Assembly (NCBI GenBank): GCA_001051155.2
Contig: JYIP02000002.1
Coordinates: 2,549,583-2,613,582, forward strand
DNA from: Chrysoporthe austroafricana
Lineage: Eukaryota > Ascomycota > Sordariomycetes > Diaporthales > Cryphonectriaceae
Direction of reading: 5' to 3'
Length of the DNA stretch: 64,000 nucleotides
Made by a program: the position numbers and the translations under genes. Positions 35,149 to 49,100 of the stretch are shown in pieces (position 1 is the stretch's first letter; every line of letters begins with the position of its first letter). The notes beneath the pieces are model-generated. The model saw only the letters and a list, made by a program, of their open reading frames with translations, was not told the DNA's origin and searched no databases.

Positions 35149-36739
35149 GTGCTTTCAAGGCTCCACGATGACCCTGGTGGCAGGAGCTGGGAAGCAGCTC
35201 TAAGACTGGTAATGGACATAGGACACCGAGGCTGGGTATAAGATGTCCTGCCACAGGTCTATTAGACGCTCAAGGGTCGCTACTGTGTTCAAATGACCCA
35301 AGCCTCCTTGACAATTTTCCTACAGGGACAATCTAATTTGTGTTGTGTGTGCCAATGCAGCCTCTCCTGTGACAAGGGGCGTTTAAGGTAGTACTACAGC
35401 CAGCTAGCACATTGTACGAGACAGCGTATGCAGGCAGTGGCAGGATGGGCAGGACGGTCAAGAAGGCCTCGCACCTGAGACACTCTCAGCGGCTGAACCG
35501 AGAGGAGAAGAAAGTACATCGTCGGGCACATGCAAGGATTGGAACGAAGTTTTGAAAGCGAAAGACACCTCCAATACCGCGGATAGCATCGGCGCGTCCC
35601 CGAGGCAAACATCCCAGGCTCGACTCATCACATCGCTCAGAGCGGAGGTCGTACTCAGAGCTCTTGGGGCTGCCTCATCTGGCCAGATGCCACCTGGCCA
35701 GGGGAGGCCGGTGAAGACCAGAGACAGGCTCAGCTCTACTCCCCTCATACCAGTAGGGTCAGCTCCCCGGCCCCAGCTCTGTTGCTCTCGTCTGGATGGC
35801 GCCCGCACGCAGGTTGTTTTCGCGTCAATGGCCAACCGACCTGATTTAGATACAGTATCTGTCATGCCGCGCATTGACATGCATGGGGCAGACGTGGCCC
35901 CACATCCCACCGAATCCTAAAAGCCCGACGTATGAAAACCCGCGAACTGTGGGAACGTGAGCTGCATGCCGGAACGAACGCGACTGAGAGGCTGACCATG
36001 TTTTTAGCCGCAGTCAAAAAGAAACACTCGGGGTTCTTTTCATCAACGCTTGAAGCGCTGGCACGTGTTGACAGGAGCGGATGCTGGAGGTTCTCCACAT
36101 GTGGCATGTCAGGCTGTCTGCCCAACATGCCACGGCGCCCAACGCTGCGCGGAGAGGCCCTCACCAAGCCGTTGAGGTTGGGTTGACATATGCAGGTGCG
36201 GGACAGCCTGTAGTCAAGATTATCGCCCTTGTCCTCCCCGGAGCAAGAGAGTCTAGATTCACGAACTCTACTACAGGCTGAGACACACCCCGACCAATTT
36301 GCAAAAGCCACGCCGTTGTGTGACGCAACGGCCAGCTCGGGCCCTAGCTCTCTGCACAGGTGCATACGGCTTGCAGGAGATGATACGACAGGCTGGGAGC
36401 TGGTGATTGCAGTACCCTGCTGTGACCTAGCATCATAGTGCTGTGTAGCTGTCTCCAGTATGCCACTCCCCGGTGGGCTGTATGAACTGGCAAGAGCGGA
36501 AGAAGACGGCTCCGTTCTTCGAGGTGGGTGGCCTGTCGATCGCCTTGAGCTTTCGAGAGGCACGATAGACAGAGAGGGAGAAAGGTGGAGCTGCGACTGT
36601 CCTCACGGCTCGAACGGTATACACGACGCAAGGTCCGGCAGGACGAAGAAAGAAGATGCTGATGCTGTCCAACCTTGGCGACACCCATCTGTTCTGCCCT
36701 GTCCGCCTAACGGCTGTGGCGGTGGGGATGGTTTTTTTC

Positions 36740-36792
<53 letters not shown>

Positions 36793-36940
36793 NAAAAAAA
36801 AAAAAAAAAAAAACGAAAAAAACCATCCCCACCGCCACAGCCGTTAGGGGGAAAGGGCAAAAAAGATGGGGTTGATGGGACAACCTGGGGGCACCCCCCT
36901 TTTTTTTCCCTTTCCCCCTGTGGGTTTGTGGGGGGGGGGG

Positions 36941-36984
<44 letters not shown>

Positions 36985-37468
36985 TTCTTTAGTCAACTAC
37001 TATCAGCAGCGTCTAGGGAGGCGTGCGTTCATAGCTCAAGAAATACAAAGAGAGGGTCAAAGGAATATGAAGATGATGCACCGAGGATTCCCAGCCGTCG
37101 ACTGCAGCTGGCGTTATCGAGGAAGCATTGTCACTGTCCAGCACATACGGTCATAGTCATGGCAGGTACTCCAACTCGGCTCGTATGTGCCATGCATGGT
37201 AGCTGTGGGGAAGGCTGACAGGCCTGGAACGATGGCCTGTGCGTGGACGGGCGGCCGCTGCCTTCAACTGCAGCCCACCCAGAGGCCAGCCTTTTGTGGC
37301 TCTACACTACATCTACCCCATCCTCTCCATCGCGATTTGCGCAGAGATCATCGACGGCCCTCGACCCCCCCTTGACCGGACTTCGCCTTTCATCAGTCGT
37401 CCTGTTGCTGTCGTCGTCGGCGGGCGAATGCCCTCCAACACTGGCTCCTTTGCCACCAATCCCTCACC
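35149..37468. other. Divergent intergenic region with assembly scar
   Basis: Between the divergent 2EXR and FAR1-type genes. No motif-bearing coding frame was seen; the longest frame (35862-36563, minus) has no domain-like pattern. It includes the scar at 36660-36981 and the leader of the FAR1-type gene. Confidence 0.5.
36660..36981. other. Inverted and direct degraded copies around an N: assembly artefact
   Basis: A 35-bp arm (36706-36740) leads into T52, a single N (36793), A20 and then the exact reverse complement of the arm (36814-36848). Beyond it the inverted similarity decays into homopolymer-enriched errors. From about 36878 a third copy follows in direct orientation, with the same order of bases collapsed into runs (e.g. 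CCC-T9-CCC, G13), ending in T39 (36943-36981) before normal sequence resumes. This is how low-quality fold-back or slippage reads appear when joined at a gap. The true length of the T tract and the adjoining sequence are unknown. Confidence 0.92.
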
Positions 37469-39165
37469 ATGACGGCGACAAACGGTCACTCGAGTCTATC
37501 GTTTGGAGGAGGCGTGAGCAATGGCATCCGTCAAGGCCGAGCCGGAGCCCAGGGTTACCCACCACCGCCGAGCAAGACAGTCCAGCCAGTCCTTCAACAG
37601 CACACCACGCCCTACCAACACTATTCCTCTCATCAGACTCAATCCAACACCTATCCGCAACTCTTCTCGACTTCCACCGCGTCGCCCGTCCACAATACCG
37701 TCCAGAATGGCACCAGAGCCCAACAGGCCCAGGCCCAGCTGCCTGTCCCGAGCTCGCGCCCGCGGGCAGCCACGCAGCATCGACAGATGCCTCCCCAGTC
37801 CAGCAGCAACTCCCTCAGCTATATACCGACCACGGTGCCCCAGCAGCACATCTCGCAGCAACAGTTGACTGCCCAGCCCATAGTCCAGCAGCCCATTAGC
37901 CAACAGTCCATCAGCCAGCAGCCCATCGGGCAACAGCCTTTGGGTCAGCCGGCCTTGAATCAGCAAGCACTGAGCCAACAGGCCATAAGTCAACAGGCTA
38001 TCAACCACCAGCAGGCTATGGCCCAGGACAGCTCCATGATGACCTCCCAGCCCCCTCCCTCACATCCGCACACCGTCATAGCACCCCAGCCGCCTGCTCA
38101 AACGCAACCGCAGAAGACCCCGCAGCCGTCGCAGCCGCCGCAGCCGCAGCCCTTGCCTACAGACGGCCCTGTGCAGCTTCCCGAACACCAGGCCGACGAG
38201 ACTATGGATGTGGAGAGCCCAACCGAGTCCGGCGATGTTGAAGACGGCGCGGTCGATGGCAAAAACGGCGAGACTGGGTCTCCATTTGTGCCGCGGAGCC
38301 CCATGGGCGCCATGATGTCGGCTCCTCCTGAGGGCGGCAGCTATCCGACACTCGATGCCGTGCACAAGGCTGTCCTGGAGTACTGTACCTCGGTTGGCTA
38401 CGCGATCGTCATTGGGAGATCCAAGAAGACCGTCCCCGGACTGAAGAAGGTGCTCTTCGTCTGCGACCGTGCGGGGAAGCCGCCAAAACGGCTCAGTCCC
38501 GAGATGCGGAAGCGGAAGACGTCGTCGCGCAAGTGTGATTGTCAATTCGGCTTCTTTGCGATCGAGCAGAGGACCCAATGGACCGTGCGGTACCGTCCGG
38601 ACGCGTCCCACCTACAACACAATCATGGGCCCAGCGAGAGCCCCCTGCTTCACCCTGCAGCGCGAAAACTTGACAGCAAGATGGTTGCTACCGTGAAGAA
38701 TCTGAAGGACCAAGGTACGTGCCGTCTCGGAGCATACGGAGACCACCGAGCTAACCTGCCACAGGGGTTGGTGTTAGTCAAACGCTGGAGATCCTCCAGT
38801 CCGAACACCCCACTGTTCCGCTGCTGCCCCGGGACATCTATAATGCGCGAGCGGCTATTAACCGCAACCCTTCGAAGATCACCGATGGGCTGGCCGAGGA
38901 CCGGCCTGCGATCTACAGCAAACCTCGTCCGAGTGCTCAGGAGCGGATCATCGCGGACCTGCGCAAAGAGATAGCCAAGGTGAACGAGGAGCTGGACCAA
39001 GTGAAGCAGGACAACAAGAAGAAGATCGAAGAGCTGGAGGAGAAAATGCGCGAGAAGGACAAGCAGATCCAGCAATTCGAGATGTTCATCGACATCTGCA
39101 ACGAGCGCGTCAGGTTTAAACTCAAGGGGCTCGAGGACAGCAGCAGTGCCGGGAATGGCTCATAA
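37469..39165 (+). CDS. FAR1-type DNA-binding domain protein with Gln-rich N-terminus
   Basis: Two exons, 37469-38714 and 38765-39165, with a 50-bp intron (GTACGT...CCACAG) joining KDQG to VGVSQTLEIL; product 548 aa. The first 240 residues are Gln/Pro/Ser-rich, including eight to nine repeats of a five-residue unit (SQQAI-like). A FAR1 domain (about residues 290-400) follows, with FVCDRAGKP, the cysteine pair RKCDCQFGFF, the tryptophan in RTQWTVRY and the His pair in HLQHNHGPS: a WRKY-GCM1-like zinc site. The C-terminus (about residues 475-530) is a long charged coiled coil (KEIAKVNEELDQVKQDNKKK...). FAR1 domains derive from Mutator-like transposases. This protein lacks the transposase catalytic core, so it is probably a nuclear regulator, its targets unknown. 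Confidence 0.88.
37882..38020 (+). repeat. 15-bp-period coding minisatellite (Gln-rich repeat)
   Basis: Eight five-codon units and one six-codon unit in the FAR1-type gene encode xQQ(P/S/A)(I/L). Units differ at synonymous and some nonsynonymous sites, so the array is not newly expanded, but it could still vary in copy number between strains. Confidence 0.85.
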
Positions 39166-40181
39166 CGAACAGTACAACGAGAGAGCACAGATTTTGACGA
39201 CGCTCATGGGCTTTACGCATGTTAGGATTGGGTGGGCATACAGGCAGGGCGGCTGAGTTGTGTGTTTCTACATGTGTTTCTATCTGTGAATCGGGGCGAG
39301 GGAGGCGTTTCGGTTGTCGTTTGGTATGTAACCCTGATGGTATGGCAGAGGTATATGGGGTTAGGCACGGTGGGATGGGTGCCTGTGGGATTATCTGCTT
39401 CACAGCATGCTCGGGAGACAAAAATTCGAATGACGAAGCCGGTCGAGCTGCAGACCCTCCTAACAACCCCACGAGGAGCCTGTCTGGTCTGCCTGCCTTG
39501 ACTCGTCCGCGCGGGATTGTGTTTTGTGGTGTCCGCAGATACTGTTCACTCCGGGCGTAAGTAAGGCTTTGAAGCCACTGATCTCATAGCAGCAGGGGAA
39601 GCAACTAGAATGTTTCGCCGGAGAACGCCTCTCGCCCTGAATGGTAGGGCATGTGAAGGGTCTCGGACAGAGCATCAGATTCGGCCTGCATGAGCGACGC
39701 GAGGGCCTGGGCCAATCAAACCTGGCCGCGCGGGTGGGACAGCCAGGGTCGCGGGTAGGGGTGCAGTGTCCAAGGCCTGCTGCAAGTGCGCGTTGGCTTA
39801 AGCTGCTCGCCGCAGGACGAGACCTGACAGCCTAAGAAAGTCAACAAGCTCCCTACGTTATGCCTTCCGTGACAAGGTTCCTCATTTCCATACACTCATA
39901 CTCCCTGACGGTTCGACAACTGTACACCAGTGACATTTATTCCGCGTCCCATCGTTTCGTCTATTGAAGTCGGCGGCATTTACGGCATTTAGAGAGCACG
40001 GAGATACCCCTTTTCGAACTGTCTTGCTTATTTGGATTCCATTCGTGTCTTGATATCTTGCGCGTCGCTCTCGAATTCGCGACCTACCCCCCCCCTTGAC
40101 CGACTAATTCGGAGAGACATGACGGCCGTTCTGTAAGGACCACATCTTCGCCAAACCCTCCTTCCGACGAAGACGTCCACC
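39166..40181. other. Spacer and leader of the dynein gene
   Basis: About 1 kb between two genes on the same strand. No supported gene; a C9 run lies at 40087-40095, shortly before the dynein ATG. Confidence 0.5.
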
Positions 40182-43100
40182 ATGGAGACGACGGCGGCGT
40201 CGCCCCAGCCGCCGGCAGCGCCCCTCAACGGCGATAGCAACGGCGTCAACGGCACTGCCCTCGTCGCTATGGATCCGGCCCGCGTCGTCGACCATCTGGC
40301 CCAGTTGCTCGAGGCCGCCCTCGGCGCAACACGCGAGGAGCTTGAGGCGCCTGGCAGCTTGCTATCCAAGGCTCGATACTCCGATACCCTTCAGCGATGC
40401 ACTCGCTTCACCAGCGATGCCCAGGTGTGTCTGTACATACAGAAGGATCTCCCTGCGGCACCCCAGCTGGAGAATGGCGATGGAGAGTCAAGTATGTCGT
40501 GGCCCACCCCGGGCTGTGCCGTCTGTGTCATGTCTTGCTGATAACGCTCGCGCAGAACCTCCCCTTCACACGTACACGATCGCGTCGGACTTGTCCTCAA
40601 CGGCGACGACCGTCGCGTTTCTAGTCCTCTTGAAGCGTCCTCAGCCCCTCGACCCATCCGTCCCCTTGTCCTCCCAGTTGCAAGTCCTCAACCTGCCAGG
40701 CCCGGCGTACCTCGCCGCCACTGCCAGCGAGCAAGGCCCATCGGCCTCACCTTTCGAGTACCTCCAGCTCTTCCTTCACAATGGTCTGGCGCCATACTTC
40801 GATGCGAGCACCAAGAGTCAGCAGATGATCGGGGGGAGCCGTGGCAGGGCCGATGTCGATGCCAAGACGGGCATACCTGTCACGAAGAAGAGATGGACTG
40901 AGCTGGAGTTGAGCTTGTCACATCTGCAGCAAAATGTTGAGATCCCCGAGGTGCTACTGCCATTCCATCCGATCGTGCAGACCGCCCTCGACGATGCTGT
41001 CGCCCGTCATACGAAGCCATCCATCGACTTGATTCCGTCCGCCCTCCTCTCCGACAGCCAATTCCTGAACAAACTGCAAGCGAACGTGAACAACTGGATT
41101 AAGTCTATCCAAGTTATTACTAAGATGAACCGCGATCCCGCGACTGGGACTGCCAACCAGGAGATCAACTTCTGGCTGTCCATGGAGGCGGCTTTGGGCG
41201 GTATCGAGGGGCAACTTTCTAGTGACGGCGTGCGCTTGACGCTGGAAATCTTGAAGCACGCGAAGCGGTTTCAGGCCACTGTCAGTTTCGGCGCAGACAC
41301 GGGCTTGAAGGAGGCTATGGACACAGTCCAGAAGTACAACCAGCTCATGCGTGACTTCCCCCTGGACGAACTTCTCTCGGCAACATCTTTGCCCAAGGTT
41401 CGGGATGCTATTGATCAGATTTTCACACACCTCAACAAGAAGCTCAGGATATGTCCCTATCCTATCCGGAGAGCGCTCCCTCTGGTAGAGGCCATATCGG
41501 CGGATCTGGACGAGGTCATGCATCGCCTGCTTCCCGGAACCGAGCTTGTCGACCTTGACTATCAGGAGTTTAGGAATGTCATGCGCATGACGGAGAGGGT
41601 CTTCAGGGCCTGGGACGACAACCGGAAGGCCTTTACAGATGTTGCGCGCGATGTGACACGGAGGAGAAACGAAAAGTTCATCCCCATCAAGATCGTTCCC
41701 AGACATGCCGAGTTGCAGTCCCGCTTGAAATACGTCAGCAACTTCCGCGACAACCACGAGCAACTGCAGAAGACGATTGTCGATGTTCTCGGGCCAAAGT
41801 CTATTGCCGAGGTAGTGGATGGCGCAAACGCTAGCGGTGTCGTTGTCGAAGAGATGGGTGACGTCGATGCAGTCGAGGAGGTTAGGCAAGCCTGGGAGGC
41901 TCTCAGCAACGTGGACCTGCTTGATGTGTCTCCCGAGGGAACACAGAAATGGGTCAAGGCTGAGGAGACTTACAACGAGCGTACGTCTCGTGTCGAGAAC
42001 TCGATCATTGCTCGGCTGCGAGATCGTCTGGCCACCGCTAGGAATGCCAACGAGATGTTCCGCGTATTTTCGAAATTCAACGCCTTGTTTGTGCGGCCTA
42101 AGATCCGAGGTGCCATCGCTGAGTATCAGACACAACTCATCGACAATGTGAAGCAAGCCATCAACGCGCTGCATGAGCGTTTCAAACAGCAATACGGTCA
42201 TTCTGAGGCCCACGCAATGGCACAGCTTCATGACCTGCCTCCTGTGTCTGGCGCGATTATCTGGGCACGCCAGATCGAACGACAGCTTGACGGGTATATG
42301 AAGAAGGTTGAAGACGTCCTCGGTGCCAACTGGGCTATTCATACCGAGGGAGAAAAGCTCAAAAATGAAGGTGACCTTTTCCGGAAGAAGCTGGACACCC
42401 GACCTATCTACGATGCCTGGCTTCACGACGTGCAGAGAAAGCAGATCACAATCTCAGGGCTCCTTTTCACCGTCAACAGGATTCGATCCGCTGGCAATAT
42501 CTTGGAGCTCCAGGTCAATTTCGATGCCCAAGTCATCGCCCTGTTCAAGGAAGTGCGGAATCTTCTGTGGCTGAACTACGCCGTCCCTCACGCCATTAAC
42601 ACTGTCTCGAAGGAGGCCAAGCGAGTTTATCCCTTTGCTGTCAGCCTCATGGAGAGCGTTCGAACTTTCGCACAGACCGACCGCCAGATTGCGGACATGC
42701 CGGATGTCTCTGTACTGCTTAGTGGTTACCGCAACGATGTTCAGTCGGCCATTCTTAAGGGTATACCGCTGAGATGGGAATCATTCAACAACATGTACGA
42801 GTTGCATTTCAGGACGGATTCCTCAAAGACTGAGAGCAAGCACGTCGCCTTCGTCAAGGAATTGGCATCAAAAGTATCACTTCTCCAGACCAAGACGATG
42901 ACCTTGGCAACGATCAACATCACAATCCAAAAGTCTCTCGCCGAGCTCGGCACGTGTCCCTACGAAGCCGCGGCGTTCGAGTCGAGACTGAGGACCATTC
43001 AAGAGGCCGTTGACCAGTTGAATTTGGAGCAGTACGTGAACCTGGGTTATTGGGTGGAGGGCATGAACACCCAAATCAAGAACACGCTTCTAGTCCGCCT

Positions 43101-46100
43101 TCAACGTGCCATCCAAACTTGGATTGAGGCATTCGAGGACGACCACTTCGAAGGAGAGGACACTCGCCGCAAAACATTCGTGGATGGCGCAGCAGAGACC
43201 AAGGCAGACAAGCCAACGATGAAGCGATTGATACATGAGATCACTATGCGGAATCAAGTCATCTATCTAGACCCTCCTCTAGAGTACGCGCGGGCCAGTT
43301 GGTTCTTGCAACTCCAGGATTGGCTTGGTGTGATCTGCAATCTGCACAAGGTCAAGGCAACTCGTTATCAAATGAGCTTGAGCACCACAACCTATGAGGA
43401 GCCTCGTTTCAACGATTTGCCTGCTGAGTGCACGGAAATGCTAACTCGCGTTCATGGCTCCGTTGAGAAGAAACTCTCAGAGGTCGGATCGTACGTCGAC
43501 AAGTGGCTCCAATTCCAGTCTCTTTGGGACTTGCAGTCAGATCAAGTCTACGATCTTCTTGGCGATCAACTCTCTCGATGGTTGCAGCTTTTGCAAGAGA
43601 TTCGGAAGACGCGTCAAACTTTCGATACCTCAGAGGTCAGCCGTTCTTTCGGTCATATCACGATCGATTATGACCAGGTGCAGACGAAGGTGAACGCCAA
43701 GTATGATCAATGGCAGCATGACATCCTTCTCAAGTTTGCAAGCCGCCTCGGCAACCGCATGCGGGATGTTCACGCCGAACTGGAGAAAGCTCGACGAGAT
43801 CTGGAGGGTCAGAGCCTAGAAGCGTCATCCACTGCCCAGGCTGTGCAATTCATCACGATCGTTCAAAGCTGCAAGCGGCAAGTCAAGCTTTGGGCACCGG
43901 AGGTCGAGATCTTCCGTCAGGGCGAGTCGACACTTGTAAGGCAGCGGTACCAATTTCCCAACGACTGGCTCCACGCAGAACAAGTCGATGGTATGTGGGA
44001 TGCACTCAACGAGCTTCTCGCACGCAAGTCCAAGGTTGTCCAAGACCAAACGGATGCTCTGCGCGCCAAGATCACCGCCGAAGATAAGGTTGTGGCCGAC
44101 AAAATCACGGAGGTTGCGTCACAGTGGAATGAAGAAAAGCCAGTGTCCGGTACCATACCTCCTGATGAGGCGAATGCCACCTTGAGCTCGTTTGAGACCA
44201 GAATTACCCAACTGCAGGAAGAATTTGCCATGGTCGCGAAAGCCAAGGAGGCTCTCGACCTCCCGGCATCCGGTGATTCGTCTCTTGGTGTCATCTTGGA
44301 GGAAGTCCAGGACTTTAAATCTGTGTGGGCTTCCCTTGCATTGATTTGGAAGAGTCTCAACGAGCTTCGAGAGATGCTCTGGACAAGCGTTCAGCCAAGA
44401 AAGATCAGGTCATCCATTGACAATCTCATCAAGATGACCAAGGAGATGCCCAGCAGGATGCGGCAGTATGCCGCTTTCGAGCACATCCAGAACATCCTCC
44501 GTCAATACCTCAAGGTCAATCCTCTGCTGGGTGATCTCAAGTCTGAAGCAGTACGAGATCGCCACTGGACCAAGATCTGGAAACAAATCAAGCCTGGCAA
44601 GCGGTACTCGCCCGTCTCAATGACCCTGGGCGATGTCTGGGACCTCAACTTGGTGGCAACCGAGGTTATCATCAAGGATATCATCGCCCAAGCTCAGGGT
44701 GAGATGGCTCTGGAGGAGTTCCTTAAGCAAGTCAAGGAGGACTGGACCAATTATCACCTTGACCTTGTCAACTACCAAAACAAGTGTCGGCTCATCCGCG
44801 GTTGGGACGAGCTCTTCGCAAAATGCAGCGAAAACCTCAATTCTCTCCAGGCCATGAGGCATTCTCCTTACTACAAGGAGTTCGAGGAAGAAGCTTCTAC
44901 TTGGGAAGATAGGCTCAACCGTGTCCACGTTCTCTTCGACGTGTGGATTGATGTTCAGCGCCAATGGGTGTATCTCGAGGGTGTATTCACTGGCAACGCA
45001 GACATCAAACATCTCCTGCCCATTGAGTCCTCGAGATTCCAAAATATCAACAGCGAGTTCTCCGCAGTCATGAAGAAGGTCTACAAGCAGCCTACCGTCC
45101 TGGACGTCCTCAATATCCCGAACGTGCAGAAGTCTCTAGAACGTTTGGCTGAGCTTCTTAACAAGATTCAGAAAGCTCTTGGTGAATACCTCGAGAAAGA
45201 GCGTGTGTCTTTCCCGCGATTCTACTTCGTTGGTGACGAAGATCTCCTAGAAATGATTGGCAACAGCAACGATACCCTGCGAATTGCCAAGCACTTCAAG
45301 AAAATGTTCGCTGGTCTCTCTGGCCTTGTCATGGATGAGGAGGGTGTCATCTCCGGCTTCACATCCAAAGAAGGCGAGGTGGTGCGGTTGAAGAAGCAAA
45401 TCTCGGTCATTCAAACTCCGAAGATCAACGATTGGCTTGCTCTCCTGGAAGGTGGCATGAGAGCGACGCTCGCCGAGTTGTTAGCTGAGGCCATTGAACA
45501 ATACACGCCGATCTTCTCCAGTGAAAAGATTGAGCAGGCTGCTTTGAATGAGTTCATGGAAGCATATCCGAGCCAAATCGTGGTTCTTGCTACTCAAGCT
45601 GTCTGGACTACAGCTGTCGATCAGGCTCTGGCCGATGGCGGAAAAGATTTGCAGTCATTGTTCGAGCGCGAGGTCCAGGTGCTTCGACTGCTCGCCGAGA
45701 CCGTCTTGGGCGATCTCGAGGTGCTCCTGAGGAAGAAGTGTGAACAGCTCATCACGGAGTGTGTGCACCAGCGCGATACCATCGAGAAGCTGATGAGCCT
45801 GAATGCAAACACCCCAACTCACTACATGTGGCTTCTGCAGATGCGCTATGTCTACAGTCCTCAAGGCGAATATCTCGACCGTTTGCACATCAAGATGGCA
45901 AACGCCAAGCTCAACTACGGCTACGAATACCTGGGTGTTCCAGACCGGCTGGTCAGGACACCGCTGACCGACAGGTGCTTCCTAACGCTCACTCAAGGTC
46001 TCTGCCAACGCCTTGGAGGTTCGCCATACGGACCTGCTGGTACTGGTAAGACAGAATCTGTCAAGGCGCTCGGTGTCGAATTGGGCAGATTCACTCTAGT

Positions 46101-49100
46101 CTTCTGCTGCGACGATACTTTCGATTTCCAAGCCATGGGGCGCATCTTCCTTGGTATCTGTCAGGTCGGTGCGTGGGGTTGTTTTGACGAGTTCAATCGT
46201 CTTGAAGAGCGTATCTTGTCTGCTGTGTCTCAGCAAATTCAAAACATTCAACTTGGCCTCAAGCAGGGCGCCGAGGACGACAAGGCTCAAATCGAACTTG
46301 TTGGCCGTCAGCTTCACGTCAACGAGAATACGGGCATCTTTATCACCATGAACCCGGGCTACGCTGGCCGTTCAAACCTTCCAGACAACCTCAAGAAGCT
46401 CTTCCGCAGCGTCGCCATGTCCAAGCCCGACAAAGAACTCATTGCCGAAGTCATGCTGTATTCGCAAGGTTTCAACCAGGCTAAGCAACTTTCGAAACAT
46501 ACTGTGCCATTCTTCGACCAGTGTTCGGCCAAATTGTCGAAACAAGCGCATTATGATTTCGGTCTACGTGCCTTGAAGAGCGTTTTGGTCAGCTCCGGCG
46601 GCCTGAAACGTGCCCGACTTATCGAGAACGATGGCAAGCTTGGTGCTGAAGAAGTGGTCGAGCCTGAGATCATTGTTCAGAGCATCCGTGAAACTATTGC
46701 ACCGAAGCTGATCAAGTCTGATGTCGACATCATGATGGGTATCGAAGAGGAATGCTTCCCCAACGTCAAATACGTACCTGCCAACCTACACAAGTTGGAA
46801 GATGCCATCCGCCGTCTAGCAGGCGAAAGACAGCTTGTGGTCACCGACCTCTGGATGACCAAGATCCTGCAGCTCTACCAGATCCAAAAGATTCACCATG
46901 GTGTTATGATGGTCGGAAACTCTGGAACCGGCAAGTCGGCTGCTTGGAGACTTCTGTTAGATGCTCTTCACCAGGTTGAGGGCGTCGAGGGCGTGTCGCA
47001 TGTTATCGACTCCAAAGTCATGTCCAAAGAGGCGCTCTACGGCAACCTGGATTCGACCACACGAGAGTGGACAGATGGTCTCTTTACTAGCATTCTCCGT
47101 AAAATTGTGGACAACCTCCGTGGCGAGGACTCGAAGCGACATTGGATCGTTTTTGATGGCGACGTCGATCCGGAGTGGGTTGAGAACTTGAACAGTGTGC
47201 TCGACGACAACAAGTTGCTCACATTGCCAAACGGTGAGCGTCTCAACCTGCCGCCCAATGTTCGCATTATGTTCGAGGTGGAGAATCTTAAGTACGCCAC
47301 GCTCGCTACCGTCAGTCGATGCGGTATGGTCTGGTTCAGCGAAGACACGGTCTCGCCTAGTATGATGGTAGCCAACTATCTCGACACCCTACGCACTGTC
47401 GCCTTTGAAGATCTCGACGAAGATGCGGTCGCAACCGGGCAGAGCTCAGCCAAGGCACTGGCCGTTCAAACCCAGGCAGCTGATCTTCTTCACGCCCACC
47501 TGGAGACTGATGGTTTCATTCTAGCTGCTCTCAAGGAAGCTGAGGGTTACAACCACATCATGGACTTCACGGTTGCAAGAGTACTCGGCACGCTCTTTTC
47601 CCTCCTCAACAAGGCAGTTCGTGACATCATCGAATACAATGCCCAGCATGTTGACTTCCCTCTAGACCCAGAGCAAGTTGAAGCTTTCATCTCCAAGAAA
47701 TTGCTACTGGCTCTGGTTTGGGCATTGACTGGCGACTGTCCATTGGCGGATCGCAAGACATTCGGCGACAGAGTGTGTGGTCTGGCTGACTTCGGGTCGC
47801 CACCGCTAGACGGCACCAGCGCTCTCATTGACTTCGATGTCTCACTGCCACAGGCGGAGTGGACTCCCTGGCAAAACCAGGTACCGACAATCGAGGTCAA
47901 CACCCATTCAATTACACAGACGGACGTTGTCATTCCAACATTGGACACAGTCCGTCACGAAGATGTCCTGTATTCGTGGTTGGCCGAGCACAAGCCGCTC
48001 CTACTCTGCGGTCCTCCTGGCTCTGGTAAGACAATGACGCTGTTCAGCGCTCTTCGAAAGCTTCCGAACATGGAGGTCGTGGGTCTCAACTTCTCAAGTG
48101 CCACTACGCCTGACCTCCTCATCAAGACCTTCGAGCAGTACTGCGAATACAAGAAGACTCTAAATGGAGTCATGTTGTCGCCAACACAGATTGGCAGGTG
48201 GCTTGTCATTTTCTGCGATGAGATCAACTTGCCAGCCCCAGACAAGTATGGCACCCAGAGAGCTATTTCCTTCCTGCGTCAACTTGTCGAACACAACGGA
48301 TTCTGGAGGACCTCCGACAAGGCATGGGTCACGCTCGACAGGATTCAATTCGTCGGTGCTTGTAACCCTCCAACGGATGCCGGCCGTACACCGATGGGCG
48401 ACCGTTTCCTTAGGCATGCGCCTCTTATCATGGTCGACTATCCCGGCGAGCAGTCTCTCCTCCAGATCTATGGCACATTCAACTCAGCGATTCTCAAGAT
48501 CATCCCTTCGCTGCGCGGATATGCTGAGCCGCTTACCCAGTCAATGGTGCGGTTTTATCTCGAATCTCAGCAGCGCTTCACGCCCAAGATCCAGCCACAC
48601 TACGTATACAGTCCTCGTGAGCTGACAAGGTGGGTCCGCGGCGTGTACGAGGCGATCCGGCCCCTAGAGACTCTATCTATTGAGGGCTTGATCCGAATCT
48701 GGGCCCACGAAGCTTTGCGTCTTTTCCAAGATCGTCTCGTAGGGGAAGATGAGCGAAAGTGGACGGATGATGCTGTACGCAGGATCGCCATGGACTTCTT
48801 CCCCACCATCGATGAGCAGCAGGCTCTCGGCGGGCCCATCCTCTTCTCCAACTGGCTGTCGAAGAATTACGTACCGGTCGATCGCGAGCAGCTTCGTGAC
48901 TTTGTCAAGGCTCGGCTCAGGACCTTCTGCGAAGAAGAGGTCGATGTGCCGCTTATCTTGTTCAATGATGTCCTGGAACATGTGCTCCGCATTGATCGTG
49001 TCTTCAGGCAACCGCAGGGACATCTCATTTTGATTGGTGTCAGCGGTTCGGGAAAGACTACCTTGTCCCGTTTTGTTGCTTGGATGAATGGTCTGAAAGT

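Noticed and set aside
35862..36563. 233-codon minus-strand frame
   Set aside because: No motif, no hydrophobic or coiled-coil pattern, and no coding-like third-position bias compared with its neighbours.
40954..42426. 490-codon antisense frame under the dynein exon
   Set aside because: The sense frame encodes a conserved dynein tail; the antisense frame has no motif and reflects codon bias of the real gene.
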